Source: Clostridium caldaquaticum
GTDB taxonomy: Bacteria; Bacillota; Clostridia; Clostridiales; Clostridiaceae
Length of the DNA: 64,000 bases
Direction: 5' to 3'
Assembly: GCF_023806125.1 (NCBI RefSeq)
Contig: NZ_JAMSKT010000004.1
Location: 1 to 64,000, forward strand
A program made the position numbers and the translations under genes. Every line of letters begins with the position of its first letter. The stretch's first letter is position 1. Below the pieces are notes generated by a model. The model worked only from the letters and a program-made list of their open reading frames with translations. It was not told the DNA's origin and ran no database searches. Positions 37,417-48,197 of the stretch are shown one piece after another.

Positions 37417-37469
37417 ATGTACCAAACCACCTTTCCAAGGTTAGTTTTCCCTTGTCAGATGGTTTTATT

Positions 37470-38714
37470 CTACTGTCCTATATCCTTTCTGTAATATATT
37501 CCTTCAAAACTGATTTTTTTAATTTCATTATAAGCTTTAACTCTTGCTTCTTGTAAACTATCTCCTAAAGAAGTAACCACAAGCACTCTGCCGCCTGAAG
37601 TTACAAGCTCATTTCCATCATACTTTGCCCCGGCAATAAATACTTTTTCCTGCACAGTATCCAGTCCCTTAATGATAAAACCTGTTTTATAATCAGCAGG
37701 ATAACCACCTGAAGCCGCTACCACAGTACAAGCATGCTTATTTTTCCATTTAATATTATACTCATCTAGTTTTTTATCTAAAGCTTTCAAAATTAGCTCT
37801 ATAAAATCACTTTCCATAAGAGGCAGTACTGCTTGAGTTTCTGGGTCGCCCATTCGTACGTTGTACTCCAGATTATATACTCCTTTTTTAGTTATCATAA
37901 TTCCGAAAAAAATTACTCCTGTATAATCTATGCCTTCACTTAATATTCCTTCTATAGTCGGTATCATTATGTCTCTTTTAAAAGCTTCCAAAACTTCTTC
38001 ACTGCAGTAAGGATTTGGAGAAACTACTCCCATACCTCCTGTATTAGGGCCTTTATTATCTTCATATATAGTTTTGTGGTCTTTTGCAGAAAGCAGCGGA
38101 ATAATAGTTTTTCCATCTGTAACAGTTAAAATTGAGGCTTCAACACCTTCTAAATATTCTTCTATTACTATCTTTTTTCCTGCTCCTTTGAATATATCAT
38201 CTATCATAAAGCTTTCTATGCACTGCTTTGCTTCTTCAAAACTGCTGCATATAACAACACCTTTGCCTGCCGCCAGTCCATCTGCTTTTATAACTGCTGG
38301 GTAGGAGCATTCAGTTAAATATCTCATTGCTTCTGCTGCTGTTTCAAAAACTTCATATGCAGCAGTTTTTACATTGTACTTTTTCATAAAATCCTTAGCA
38401 AATGCTTTACTTCCTTCAAGCATTGCCCCTTGCTTAGAAGGACCAAATATTTTTAAGCCTTCAGCTTTGAATAAATCTGTAATTCCTTCAACCAATGGAG
38501 CTTCAGGACCTACTACAGTAATATCAATTTTATTTTCCTTAGCAAAACATAAAATCTCTTCGATTTTTAACAAACTTACATTCTCGCATTTATGTTCAAG
38601 TCTTGTTCCGCCATTACCTGGAACACAATATACTTTATCAACTAAAGGGCTTTGTGACAGTTTCCAAGCTATAGCATGTTCTCTGCCGCCGTTTCCTACA
38701 ACTAAAATCCTCAT
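37470..38714 (-). CDS. purD: phosphoribosylamine-glycine ligase
   Basis: A 414-residue GAR synthetase, the second purine step. ATG 38714 (MRILVVGNGGREHA) follows GGTGGTGA; upstream in-frame codons run into the purH spacer. The ATP-grasp core shows ADGLAAGKGV and NTGGMGVVSP, and the metal site NVRMGDPE. It lies after purH. Confidence 0.95.
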   Translation of the reverse strand: MRILVVGNGGREHAIAWKLSQSPLVDKVYCVPGNGGTRLEHKCENVSLLKIEEILCFAKENKIDITVVGPEAPLVEGITDLFKAEGLKIFGPSKQGAMLEGSKAFAKDFMKKYNVKTAAYEVFETAAEAMRYLTECSYPAVIKADGLAAGKGVVICSSFEEAKQCIESFMIDDIFKGAGKKIVIEEYLEGVEASILTVTDGKTIIPLLSAKDHKTIYEDNKGPNTGGMGVVSPNPYCSEEVLEAFKRDIMIPTIEGILSEGIDYTGVIFFGIMITKKGVYNLEYNVRMGDPETQAVLPLMESDFIELILKALDKKLDEYNIKWKNKHACTVVAASGGYPADYKTGFIIKGLDTVQEKVFIAGAKYDGNELVTSGGRVLVVTSLGDSLQEARVKAYNEIKKISFEGIYYRKDIGQ

Positions 38715-38782
38715 TTTTTTCACCACCAATTTACTGTTTAACTCATTTAGAGGAAATAAAATAAACATCCCCCTGCCGCTTC

Positions 38783-40282
38783 TTAATGTTTAAAGTGTCT
38801 TATACCTGTAAACACCATTGCTATTCCCTGCTTATTACATTCTTCTATTGATTCTTCATCTCTTATAGAACCACCAGGTTGTATCATTGCCTTTATATTA
38901 TACTTTGCAGCTTCTTCAACTACATCTTTAAATGGGAAGAAGGCATCTGAAGCTAATACAACTCCATCCTTAGCTCTGTCTAAAGCCTGTGCAGCAGACC
39001 AGATTCTATTTGTCTGTCCTCCGCCTATTCCTTTAGCCATACCATCTTTAACTACTACAATAGCGTTAGATTTAACATATTTAACTACCTTCATTCCAAA
39101 AATTAAATCTGTCAATTCCTTTTCTGTAGGTCTTTTCTCTGTTACATAGTTCAATTCATCCATAAGTTTATTATCTCTATTTTGAACAAGAACCCCTCCG
39201 TCTACAGAAACAAACTCTAAATTATCCTGCGGAGCAGCTTCTCCTTTTATAACTCTCAAATTTTTCTTAGACTTTAAAACTTCTAGAGCATCTTCATCAA
39301 AATCCGGAGCAATAACTATTTCTAAAAATATTTTAGTAAGTTCTTCTGCAGCAGCCTTATCTACCTTCTTGTTAAATGCTACTATACCACCAAATATAGA
39401 TATAGGGTCACATTCATAAGCCTTTACATAAGCTTCATAAACACTGTTTCCTAAAGCGACTCCGCAAGGAGTATTATGCTTTACAGCACAGCATACTGTT
39501 TCTTCAAATTCACAAACTACTTTCCATGCTATATCCATATCCTTAATGTTGTTATAAGAAAGCTCCTTACCATTTAACTGCTGGAAGTTTTTCATAGCTC
39601 CTTTGCCTGCAGCAGATATATAGTAAGCTGCACTTTGATGCGGATTTTCGCCATATCTTAAATCTGAATGTTTTTTATAAGATAGTGTTAAATACTCTGG
39701 ATATTCCTCTTCTAAAAGGAAATTGCTTATAGCCGCATCATAAGCAGACATAAGGTTAAATACTTTTCCTGCAAGATATTTTCTTGTGCTGAAATCTACT
39801 TGTCCGTTATCATTTAACTGTTTTATTACATTTTCATAATCCTTCACATCAGAAAGTACAATTACATCCTTAAAGTTTTTTGCAGCAGCTCTAAGCATAG
39901 TTGGACCGCCGATATCTATAAACTCAACCTTCTCGTCAAAAGACAAATCTTCCTCAACCTTCTGGAAAAATGGATATAGATTTACTACTACCATATCAAT
40001 AGGAGTAATGTCTTTTCTTTTTATAGTTTCCATGTGTTCTTTATTATCTCTAATTGCAAGTATGCCACCATGTATAACCGGATGCAGAGTTTTCACTCTT
40101 CCATCCAATATCTCTTCAAAACCAGTAACCTCTGAAACTTCAACAACCTTTATTCCGTTTTCCTTTAAATACTTAAAAGTTCCCCCAGTAGATAAAATCT
40201 CTACATCTTTGCTCTGCAAAAACTGTGCTAGCGGAAGCAATCCCGTCTTATCATAAACACTTATTAACGCTCTTCTTAACAT
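38783..40282 (-). CDS. purH: bifunctional AICAR transformylase / IMP cyclohydrolase
   Basis: A 499-residue PurH, the last two steps to IMP. Residues 1-190 form the MGS-like cyclohydrolase ([22 protein letters not shown]). The C-terminal transformylase has the catalytic Lys-His in [10 protein letters not shown] and [18 protein letters not shown] precedes the ATG. It follows purN after 64 bases. Confidence 0.96.
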   Translation of the reverse strand: MLRRALISVYDKTGLLPLAQFLQSKDVEILSTGGTFKYLKENGIKVVEVSEVTGFEEILDGRVKTLHPVIHGGILAIRDNKEHMETIKRKDITPIDMVVVNLYPFFQKVEEDLSFDEKVEFIDIGGPTMLRAAAKNFKDVIVLSDVKDYENVIKQLNDNGQVDFSTRKYLAGKVFNLMSAYDAAISNFLLEEEYPEYLTLSYKKHSDLRYGENPHQSAAYYISAAGKGAMKNFQQLNGKELSYNNIKDMDIAWKVVCEFEETVCCAVKHNTPCGVALGNSVYEAYVKAYECDPISIFGGIVAFNKKVDKAAAEELTKIFLEIVIAPDFDEDALEVLKSKKNLRVIKGEAAPQDNLEFVSVDGGVLVQNRDNKLMDELNYVTEKRPTEKELTDLIFGMKVVKYVKSNAIVVVKDGMAKGIGGGQTNRIWSAAQALDRAKDGVVLASDAFFPFKDVVEEAAKYNIKAMIQPGGSIRDEESIEECNKQGIAMVFTGIRHFKH

Positions 40283-40346
40283 AAAGTAAAGCCTCCTTTA
40301 AAACTAATAATATTCTATATTTACTTTACTATATTAAATTATTAAA

Positions 40347-40955
40347 TTAAAGAATAAACACTTTTCTTCCTTCTACTTTTATTCTTTTTTCAGCTATAAG
40401 CCTTATTACTTCCGGCAGCAATTTGTGTTCCTCCTCAAGCACTCTTTTTTGAAGAATTTCAGCTGTATCTTCCGGATAAACTTCCACTATTCTTTGAGAA
40501 ATGATTGCGCCAGTATCTGTACCTTCGTCAACAAAATGCACAGTGCAGCCAGAATACTTAACTCCATATTCTACAGCTTTTTCATGAACTTTAATTCCAT
40601 ACATTCTAGGTCCGCAAAATGAAGGTATAAGAGAGGGGTGTATATTTATAATTCTATTTCTGAAACTACATATCAATTCTTTATCTAGTATAGATAAAAA
40701 GCCTGCCAGCACTATTAAATCTACTTTTTCTTCTGTTAAACTCAAAATCTTTTTCGAAAGCTCTGCACCGTAAACTTTTCTATCTAAAACATAAGTTTTT
40801 ATTCCTTTTTTCCTTGCCCTTTCGATTCCATAGGCTCCCTCTCTATCGCTAATAACCATCTCTATACTGCAGTTTAAATACCCGCTCTCAATTTTATCTA
40901 TAATCGCTTGAAGGTTGCTGCCTCCACCAGAGATTAGCACTGCTATCTTAAGCAA
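40347..40955 (-). CDS. purN: phosphoribosylglycinamide formyltransferase
   Basis: A 202-residue folate-dependent GAR transformylase. LISGGGSNLQAI is the phosphate loop. The catalytic trio appears as IINIHPSLIPSF (Asn, His) and VDEGTDTGAII (Asp). It overlaps purM by 13 bases, implying coupled translation. Confidence 0.95.
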   Translation of the reverse strand: MLKIAVLISGGGSNLQAIIDKIESGYLNCSIEMVISDREGAYGIERARKKGIKTYVLDRKVYGAELSKKILSLTEEKVDLIVLAGFLSILDKELICSFRNRIINIHPSLIPSFCGPRMYGIKVHEKAVEYGVKYSGCTVHFVDEGTDTGAIISQRIVEVYPEDTAEILQKRVLEEEHKLLPEVIRLIAEKRIKVEGRKVFIL

Positions 40956-41938
40956 ACTCCAGCACCTCCAGCTTGTACATATCCTATTTCGTAAGCCTTC
41001 TGTCCTAATTCCTCTAAAACCTTTATCACATTTGAGCTGTTCTCTTTATCTACACAAAGCACAAAGCCAATTCCCATGTTAAAAGTGTTAAACATATGTT
41101 CTTCTTCAACACCAAGGGACATAAGATATTTAAATATTTCAGGAACTTCAAAGCTTTTTTTGTTTATAACAGCAGTAAAATCCTCTTTAAACATTCTAGG
41201 AATATTTTCAAAAAAGCCTCCTCCTGTTATATGAGCCATTCCCTTGACTTCAAAGCTTTCTAAAAGCTTTAATACCGGCTTTACATATATTTTTGTTGGG
41301 GTTAACAAAACATCTCCTATCTTCTTGCCATGAAACTCTATATCCAAATCTGGTATAAGCTTTCTTACTAAAGAATAACCATTGCTGTGTATTCCAGAGG
41401 ACTCAATGCCTATAAGTACATCTCCTTCTTTTATGCCGCTTCCATCAATTATTTTATCTTTTTCAACTATACCTACTGCAAAACCTGCTATGTCATATTC
41501 TCCATCTCTATAAAAACCTGGCATCTCCGCAGTTTCTCCTCCGATTAAAGCACAGCCTGCATCAATGCACCCATCAGATACTCCTTTAACAAGCTGCTCA
41601 GCTACTTCGGCCTCAAGCTTTCCGCAGGCTAAGTAATCTAAAAAGAACAAAGGCTTTGCTCCATGACATAAAATATCATTTACACACATAGCAACGCAGT
41701 CAATTCCAACAGTATCATACTTTTTAGTTCTAAATGCTATATCAAGCTTAGTACCAACTCCATCTGTGCCAGATACAAGCACTGGATTTTTGTAACTTCC
41801 AAGTTCAAACATGCCTGCAAAGCTGCCGATGCCTCCCATTACGCCTGGTATAAGAGTTCTTTTAGCATGCTCTTTAATTAAATTTACTGATTTATAACCT
41901 TCTTCTATATTAACTCCTGAGTCTTTATAAGTTATCAT
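40943..41938 (-). CDS. purM: phosphoribosylformylglycinamidine cyclo-ligase
   Basis: A 331-residue AIR synthetase. The motifs SGTDGVGTKL, ALIGGETAEMPGFY and GIHSNGYSLVRKL are intact. AAAGGAG lies before the ATG. A hairpin sits in the 89-base spacer to purF. This is the true PurM; the PurM-like protein at 22010 is a different family member. Confidence 0.95.
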   Translation of the reverse strand: MITYKDSGVNIEEGYKSVNLIKEHAKRTLIPGVMGGIGSFAGMFELGSYKNPVLVSGTDGVGTKLDIAFRTKKYDTVGIDCVAMCVNDILCHGAKPLFFLDYLACGKLEAEVAEQLVKGVSDGCIDAGCALIGGETAEMPGFYRDGEYDIAGFAVGIVEKDKIIDGSGIKEGDVLIGIESSGIHSNGYSLVRKLIPDLDIEFHGKKIGDVLLTPTKIYVKPVLKLLESFEVKGMAHITGGGFFENIPRMFKEDFTAVINKKSFEVPEIFKYLMSLGVEEEHMFNTFNMGIGFVLCVDKENSSNVIKVLEELGQKAYEIGYVQAGGAGVCLR

Positions 41939-42010
41939 AATTATTTTTCTCCTTTCAGTAGAAAATGGGGGCTATCTAAACGCACTCGTTACCACTTGCA
42001 TGTAACCCGT

Positions 42011-42029
42011 AAAGGCCATTTAGGCCTTT
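42011..42029 (-). terminator. small hairpin at the purF 3' end
   Basis: AAAGGCC and GGCCTTT pair around five bases and overlap the purF stop codon. Without a T-run it is more likely a processing or stability element than a terminator. Confidence 0.4.
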
Positions 42030-43431
42030 AACCCTCCAAATGATTTTTAGCTGTTTCCATAGGAGCAGCTACTGGATATATACCATTAAAGCAGCCTAAA
42101 CAAAATTTATTTGTGCCGCCTAAAGATTCAATCAAACCTTCCAAACTTAAATAAGCCAGGCTGTCTGCACATAGTTCATCCTTTATACTATCTACAGCAA
42201 GCTGTGCACCTATAAGTTCTTTTCTGTAAGGAGTATCAATACCAAAATAGCAAGGATACTTTACAACAGGGGAAGCTGCTCTAAAATGTACTTCTTTTGC
42301 TCCTGCTCTTTTAAGAGCTTCAACCAATCTTCTGCTTGTAGTTCCTCTTACTATGGAATCGTCAATAAGCACCACTCTTTTACCCTCAACATTTACCTTA
42401 AGAGGATTTAACTTTACTGAAACCGCCTTTTCTCTAAGTTCTTGGGAAGGGGTTATAAAAGTTCTTCCTACATATTTATTTTTTATAAAGCCAAGTTCAT
42501 ATGGTATGCCTGAAGCTTTAGAATATCCCATAGCAGCACCTATACCTGAATCTGGAACTCCTATTACAATATCAGCTTCAACAGGGCTTTCCTTAAAAAG
42601 CTGTTCTCCTGCCTTAACTCTTGCTTCATATACATTTATTCCATCTATAATGCTGTCAGGTCTTGCAAAATATATATACTCAAAAGCACAAACCTCATGT
42701 TTCGCTCTCTCACTAAAGTTTATAGACTTTAGTCCATCCTTATCTATAATAACTATTTCTCCTGGTCTTACATCTCTTACAAATTCTGCTCCAACAGCAT
42801 CTAATGCACAGCTTTCAGAGCATAGAATAAAACTCTCATTTAATTTTCCAATGCAAAGTGGTCTTATTCCGTTTTGATCTCTTACACCAATAAGCTTATC
42901 TTCAGTTAAAATAACTACAGCATAGGAACCTTTAACAGCAGAAATTGCATCAACTACCGCTTTTTCTATTCCTCTGTTTGCTCCTCTTGCTATAAGGTTT
43001 AGAACAACTTCTGAGTCATTAGAGGTTTGAAATATGCAGCCGCCCTCCTCTAGAAGCTCTCTTATAATATCTGCATTTACTAAATTCCCATTATGTGCAA
43101 TAGCAATTGTTCCAAGTTTGTATTTCCCTAATATAGGCTGTGCATTGTTAACATTGCTTGAACCAGTAGTTGAATATCTTACATGCCCTATAGCAGAATT
43201 TCCTGTTAGTGAACTTAAGGTATTTTCACGAAACACCTCTGAAACTAAGCCCATATTTTTATGACAATTAAGCTCCTTGCCATTTGAAACTGCTATTCCT
43301 GCACTTTCCTGTCCTCTGTGCTGAAGTGCATATATACCATAATAGGTTATTGTGGCTGCGTCTATAGGTTCATTTGAAAATATACCAAAAACTCCACATT
43401 CCTCTTTAAACTTATCATTTTCAAAATTCAT
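42028..43431 (-). CDS. purF: amidophosphoribosyltransferase
   Basis: A 467-residue PurF, the committed step of purine synthesis. ATG 43431 is ten bases after GGAGGG. An 11-residue propeptide precedes the catalytic C12 (EECGVFGIF), as in the Bacillus-type enzyme. The glutaminase domain has GHVRYSTTGSS. The PRTase loop is VVLIDDSIVRGTTS. Cys residues near the C-terminus (CADS, CLGCFNG) suggest the structural [4Fe-4S] cluster of this family, which is oxygen-sensitive. Confidence 0.96.
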   Translation of the reverse strand: MNFENDKFKEECGVFGIFSNEPIDAATITYYGIYALQHRGQESAGIAVSNGKELNCHKNMGLVSEVFRENTLSSLTGNSAIGHVRYSTTGSSNVNNAQPILGKYKLGTIAIAHNGNLVNADIIRELLEEGGCIFQTSNDSEVVLNLIARGANRGIEKAVVDAISAVKGSYAVVILTEDKLIGVRDQNGIRPLCIGKLNESFILCSESCALDAVGAEFVRDVRPGEIVIIDKDGLKSINFSERAKHEVCAFEYIYFARPDSIIDGINVYEARVKAGEQLFKESPVEADIVIGVPDSGIGAAMGYSKASGIPYELGFIKNKYVGRTFITPSQELREKAVSVKLNPLKVNVEGKRVVLIDDSIVRGTTSRRLVEALKRAGAKEVHFRAASPVVKYPCYFGIDTPYRKELIGAQLAVDSIKDELCADSLAYLSLEGLIESLGGTNKFCLGCFNGIYPVAAPMETAKNHLEG

Positions 43432-43464
43432 ATAACCATAACCCTCCAAAAACAGCTGTAAATT

Positions 43465-44178
43465 TTATGCTCCATTGCTTATTCTCTTTAATATTTCTAC
43501 ATAAGCCTCTTTAACATTTCCTAAATCTCTTCTAAATCTGTCTTTATCAAGCTTTTCGTTAGTATTTGCATCCCAGAACCTGCAAGTATCTGGTGATATT
43601 TCATCTGCAAGCACTATTTCTCCATCCTTAGTCTTTCCAAATTCTAATTTAAAATCTATAAGTCTTATGTTTTGCTTTATAAAAAAATCCTTTAGTATAT
43701 TATTAATCTCTGCTGCCATACTGTATATAGTTCTAAGCTCATCAAAAGTAGCAGCACCAATAGCTACAGCATGATAATCATTTATAAGAGGATCTCCAAG
43801 AGAATCATCTTTATAGCTTAGCTCAAAAACTGTAGTATTAAGTTTAGAGCCTTCTTCAAGACCTAGTCTTTTTGCCATGCTTCCTGCAGCAACATTTCTT
43901 ACTATAACTTCCAGCGGTATAATTTCTACCTTTCTGCAAAGCTGTTCTCTTTCGCTCAGCTTTTCTATAAAATGAGTTTTAACCTGACGGCTTTCAAGAA
44001 GCTCAAAAATTGCACAAGCAATAGTATTGTTTAAAACTCCCTTATCTTCTATCTGTCCTTTTTTCTCACCATTAAATGCAGTAGCATCATCTTTATAATA
44101 TATGATTACTTTATCACTGTCTTCAGTTTTATATATTTTTTTAGCTTTACCTTCGTAAATCATATCTAATCTTTCCAT
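43465..44178 (-). CDS. purC: SAICAR synthetase
   Basis: A 237-residue phosphoribosylaminoimidazole-succinocarboxamide synthase. [28 protein letters not shown] and [14 protein letters not shown] are the family motifs. It lies between purL and purF. Its partner purE is not in this window. Confidence 0.96.
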   Translation of the reverse strand: MERLDMIYEGKAKKIYKTEDSDKVIIYYKDDATAFNGEKKGQIEDKGVLNNTIACAIFELLESRQVKTHFIEKLSEREQLCRKVEIIPLEVIVRNVAAGSMAKRLGLEEGSKLNTTVFELSYKDDSLGDPLINDYHAVAIGAATFDELRTIYSMAAEINNILKDFFIKQNIRLIDFKLEFGKTKDGEIVLADEISPDTCRFWDANTNEKLDKDRFRRDLGNVKEAYVEILKRISNGA

Positions 44179-44193
44179 AAAAACTTCTCTCCT

Positions 44194-47100
44194 TTATTTA
44201 AAGTAATTTACTCCCGCTTCAAATATTCTCTGATTCTTTTCACCTGCAATATTTTTAGCAATACCATATCCGACTCTTTCACTATGACCCATTTTTCCAA
44301 GTACTCTTCCATCTGGACTTGTAATGCCTTCCACTGCATAGAAGGAACCATTTGGATTATGCTTTATATCATAAGTGGCATTACCTTCAAAATCTACATA
44401 TTGGGTAGCCACCTGTCCATTTGCAATTAGTCTTTTAATTTCTTCTTCACTGCATACAAATCTTCCTTCACCATGTGAAACAGGTATTGTATGAATATCT
44501 CCTAAGTTTACATTATTAAACCAAGGTGAAAGCTTTGAAGTAATTTTAGTTTGTACCATGCAGGAAACGTGTCTTCCTATGCTGTTATAGGTTAATGTAG
44601 GGCAATTTTCATCCAAAGCTCTTATTTCTCCATAAGGCACCAGACCAAGCTTAATAAGCGCCTGAAAACCGTTGCATATACCAAGCATCAGTCCGTCTCT
44701 ATTATTTAAAAGGTTCATTACCGCAGTCTTTACTCTTTCATTTCTAAACACAGCTGCTATAAATTTTCCTGAACCATCTGGCTCATCTCCTGCGCTAAAA
44801 CCTCCTGGAAGCATTACAATCTGTGAATTATTTATTTTTTTAACCATTTCTTCTATAGAGTTTTCTATATCACCAGCTGACAGGTTTTTAAATATCAGAG
44901 TTTCAACTGCCGCACCAGCTTTTTCAAAAACACGCTGTGAATCATATTCACAATTAGTTCCTGGAAAAACAGGAATGAATACTCTTGGCTTTGCAAGCTT
45001 TATAGTTGGAGTTTTAGTAATTTTATTATTGAAACTTATATTTTCTATATTCTCGTTAATCTTATCTGTCTTTGTTTTAAAAATACTCTCCAAAGTACTC
45101 TCATAGCTTTCAAAAGCTTCCTCAAGCAATATTTTTTCGTTGTTTATTTCTATAACATTATTTTCCTGAGTATATCCTAAAAGCTCATACCTAATATCTT
45201 CAAAAATTAAGTCTAGTTCTTCATCTTTTGACAATTCAACTATAAATGAACCGTAATCAGGCTTGAAGAAATTTTCAGCAGGCTGCATTTTAATAAATTT
45301 CATGCCTATCATATTGCCAAAACACATTTTGCTTACAGCTTCGCTAATTCCTCCGCCCTTTACTGAGCAGGCAGAAAGTATTTTCCCTTTCTTAATAAGT
45401 TCTGTTATTTTACTGAAGTTTCTCTTTAAAATATCAAACCTTGGAAGCTCCTGTTCATCTCTATCACAAGGTATTAAAACTACCTGACTGTTTGTACTTT
45501 TAAATTCTATAGATATAACATTATCAATATCAGTAGTTCCCACCGCAAAAGCTACTAAGGTTGGAGGAACATTTAAGTCCTTAAAACTTCCAGACATACT
45601 GTCCTTTCCTCCAATAGCTGCGATAGAAAGTTCTCTTTGAACATGCAGTGCTCCAAGCAGTGCTGCTAAAGGCTTACCCCATCTTACAGGATCTTTACCT
45701 AACTTTTCAAAATACTCTTGAAGGGATAATCTGATATTTTTATAATCTCCTCCCATAGCTACTAACTTGGCTGCTGCTTCTACTATTGAATAAACTGCTC
45801 CATGGAAAGGACTCCATTTTCCTATTTTAGGATTATAACCATAAGTCATTAAGGAAACTGTCTTGGTTTCTCCATTAATAACAGGTATTTTTGCTGCCAT
45901 ACCCTCACTAGGAGCAGCTTGATACTTTCCTCCAAAAGGCATAAGCACTGTGCCGGCTCCTATAGTACTGTCAAATCTCTCAACAAGACCTTTTTGTGAA
46001 CATATATTCAAATCCTGCAAGTTAGAAAGCCATGCTTTCTTTATATCCATCAAATTTTCCTTAACTTTTAATGGAATGCTGTTAAAGTAATTCTCTTCAG
46101 CAGATGGTGCTGTAATAATAGCTTTTGTGCTTTGTCTAACTCCATTTGTATTTAAAAATTCTCTGCTTAAATTAACTATATATTTATCTCTCCAGCTCAT
46201 TTTAAGCCTTTTATCATCTGTTACCTTTGCTACAACTGTAGCTTCCAGATTTTCTTCATGAGCTAAGCTTATAAGCTTAGATACATCTTTTTCATCTATT
46301 ACAACAGCCATACGTTCTTGAGACTCTGAAATTGCAAGCTCTGTGCCATCTAAGCCTTCATATTTTTTTGGTACTAAATCCAGATTTATCTCTAAGCTCT
46401 CTGTAAGCTCACCAATTGCTACGGAAACTCCGCCTGCTCCAAAATCATTGCAGCGTTTTATCATTTTGCTCACTTCAGGATTTCTAAAAAGCCTCTGAAT
46501 TTTTCTTTCTGTTACTGGATTTCCTTTTTGAACCTCTGCACCGCAATTTAAAATTGAAGTTTCATCATGCTCTTTGGAAGAACCTGTAGCGCCTCCGCAG
46601 CCGTCTCTTCCTGTTCTTCCCCCGATTAACACTACTACATCACTTGGTTTTGGCTCTTTTCTTACTACATTTTCCTTTAAAGCTGCAGCAATAACTGCTC
46701 CAAGCTCCATTCTCTTTGCAACAAAGCCTTCATCATAAACTTCAGCAACCTGCCCAGTAGCAAGCCCTATTTGATTTCCGTAAGAACTGTACCCCTGTGC
46801 TGCACCTAAAGTTATCTTTCTCTGAGGAAGCTTTCCTTGCAAAGTATCTTCTATGCTTGTTCTAGGATCTCCGCTGCCTGTAACACGCATTGCCTGATAA
46901 ACGTAAGCTCTGCCGGATAAAGGATCTCTTATAGCTCCGCCTAAACATGTAGCAGCTCCTCCAAAAGGCTCTATTTCTGTAGGATGATTATGAGTTTCAT
47001 TCTTAAACATCAAAAGCCATTTTTCATCCTTGCCATTTACATCCACATTAATTTCTATGCTGCAGGCATTTATTTCCTCTGATACATCTAAATCCTCTAA

Positions 47101-47973
47101 AAATCCTCTCTTTCTAAGCTCCTTCATGCCTATTACAGCAATGTCCATAAGACAGATTTCCTTATCCTTACCTTCATAAACATAGTCTCTTGCTTTTAAA
47201 TATTCCTCATGAGCCTTTATAACAGGCTTTGAAAATTCACTTTCCTCTATGCTTACTTCTTCAATAGTTGTAAGGAAAGTAGTATGTCTGCAGTGATCTG
47301 ACCAATAAGTATCTATAACCTTTATCTCAGTTAAAGTAGGATTTCTTTTTTCAGTATTTTTAAAATACTCTCTGCAAAACTTCAAATCTTCAAAGCTCAT
47401 GGCTAAACCATATTCCTTTAAAAAGACTTCAAGCTGCTTCTCTGAATAATCTATAAAACCTTCTAAAACTGCAATATCTTTAGGTATATCCATTTCTTTA
47501 TTTAGGGTAATCGACTTTTCAAGGCAGGCTTCTCTTGAATCTACAGGATTTATGCAGTATTTTTTTACTTTATCAAAGTCTTCTTCACTAATATCTCCTT
47601 GAAGTACTATCACCTTTGCTGTATTTACTGCAACTTCCTCTCCTTGTGTCAGAAGCTGAATGCATTGACAGGCTGAATCTGCTCTTTGATCGTATTGACC
47701 TGGCAGATATTCTATGGCAAAAATTTTACTGTTTTTTTCTATCGGAAATTGTTCTTCATAAACATTATCTACAGTTACTTCTGAGAAAATTAAATCTCTT
47801 GCTTTTTCATATTCATCTATAGAAATGCCGCTAATATCATATCTATTCAAAATTCTAAGTTTTTCAATTCCTCTTATGCCAAGATTATCTTTTAAATCGT
47901 AAAACAAACTATCTGCTTCTACATTAAAGCCAGCCTTTTTTTCAACAAATAATCTTACTACATTTTTACTCAT
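44194..47973 (-). CDS. purL: FGAM synthase, single-chain form
   Basis: A 1259-residue FGAR amidotransferase with all parts in one chain, close to the Gram-negative/clostridial large PurL rather than Bacillus PurLQS. ATG 47973 follows AAAGGAGAG. The order is an N-terminal PurS-like domain, linker, two PurM-like halves (FKNETHNHPTEIEPFGGAATC is the Mg/ATP region, quoted here in part as NETHNHPTEI) and a C-terminal glutaminase with LGICNGFQALI (nucleophile Cys) and SHGEGRF (His). It is the first gene of the operon, behind the riboswitch. Confidence 0.95.
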   Translation of the reverse strand: MSKNVVRLFVEKKAGFNVEADSLFYDLKDNLGIRGIEKLRILNRYDISGISIDEYEKARDLIFSEVTVDNVYEEQFPIEKNSKIFAIEYLPGQYDQRADSACQCIQLLTQGEEVAVNTAKVIVLQGDISEEDFDKVKKYCINPVDSREACLEKSITLNKEMDIPKDIAVLEGFIDYSEKQLEVFLKEYGLAMSFEDLKFCREYFKNTEKRNPTLTEIKVIDTYWSDHCRHTTFLTTIEEVSIEESEFSKPVIKAHEEYLKARDYVYEGKDKEICLMDIAVIGMKELRKRGFLEDLDVSEEINACSIEINVDVNGKDEKWLLMFKNETHNHPTEIEPFGGAATCLGGAIRDPLSGRAYVYQAMRVTGSGDPRTSIEDTLQGKLPQRKITLGAAQGYSSYGNQIGLATGQVAEVYDEGFVAKRMELGAVIAAALKENVVRKEPKPSDVVVLIGGRTGRDGCGGATGSSKEHDETSILNCGAEVQKGNPVTERKIQRLFRNPEVSKMIKRCNDFGAGGVSVAIGELTESLEINLDLVPKKYEGLDGTELAISESQERMAVVIDEKDVSKLISLAHEENLEATVVAKVTDDKRLKMSWRDKYIVNLSREFLNTNGVRQSTKAIITAPSAEENYFNSIPLKVKENLMDIKKAWLSNLQDLNICSQKGLVERFDSTIGAGTVLMPFGGKYQAAPSEGMAAKIPVINGETKTVSLMTYGYNPKIGKWSPFHGAVYSIVEAAAKLVAMGGDYKNIRLSLQEYFEKLGKDPVRWGKPLAALLGALHVQRELSIAAIGGKDSMSGSFKDLNVPPTLVAFAVGTTDIDNVISIEFKSTNSQVVLIPCDRDEQELPRFDILKRNFSKITELIKKGKILSACSVKGGGISEAVSKMCFGNMIGMKFIKMQPAENFFKPDYGSFIVELSKDEELDLIFEDIRYELLGYTQENNVIEINNEKILLEEAFESYESTLESIFKTKTDKINENIENISFNNKITKTPTIKLAKPRVFIPVFPGTNCEYDSQRVFEKAGAAVETLIFKNLSAGDIENSIEEMVKKINNSQIVMLPGGFSAGDEPDGSGKFIAAVFRNERVKTAVMNLLNNRDGLMLGICNGFQALIKLGLVPYGEIRALDENCPTLTYNSIGRHVSCMVQTKITSKLSPWFNNVNLGDIHTIPVSHGEGRFVCSEEEIKRLIANGQVATQYVDFEGNATYDIKHNPNGSFYAVEGITSPDGRVLGKMGHSERVGYGIAKNIAGEKNQRIFEAGVNYFK

Positions 47974-47993
47974 GCTTAGCTCTCCTTTTTGCT

Positions 47994-48039
47994 TAATAAA
48001 AAACTCCACCTAAAGCCATAGGTAAGCCCAGGTGAAGTT
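47994..48039 (-). terminator. riboswitch expression-platform terminator
   Basis: AACTTCACCT and AGGTGGAGTT pair over 10 bp (one wobble) and are followed by TTTTTTAT. UCACCU in its 5' arm can also pair with GGGUGA of the aptamer P1, which gives the alternative antiterminator. Confidence 0.85.
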
Positions 48040-48099
48040 TAAAGATGACAAATAATTCTCATTACAAAAATATAATGTGAATTAAGCACTCATTGGACT

Positions 48100-48170
48100 C
48101 ACCCATAGACAGAAAATTTACGGTTTTCTCGTAGAAACTCCCGAACCATATTATCGGGATTATATGGATG
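48100..48170 (-). ncRNA. purine (guanine-type) riboswitch aptamer
   Basis: P1 is CAUCCAUA/UAUGGGUG. J1/2 UAAUC leads to P2, CCCGA/UUCGGG, with L2 containing AUAUGG. J2/3 is GUUUCUAC, followed by an A/U-rich P3 whose loop is CCGUAAA. The specificity residue before UAUGGG is C, as in guanine aptamers. Its 5' neighbour is U where A is usual, and P3 contains an extra G. It lies 127 bases upstream of purL. Confidence 0.9.
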
Positions 48171-48197
48171 GTTTTTATTCGGTTTTACTATATATCT

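Noticed and set aside
44672-45106. Long opposite-strand frame within purL
   Set aside because: No ribosome binding site or protein-like features; a shadow of a strongly conserved coding strand.
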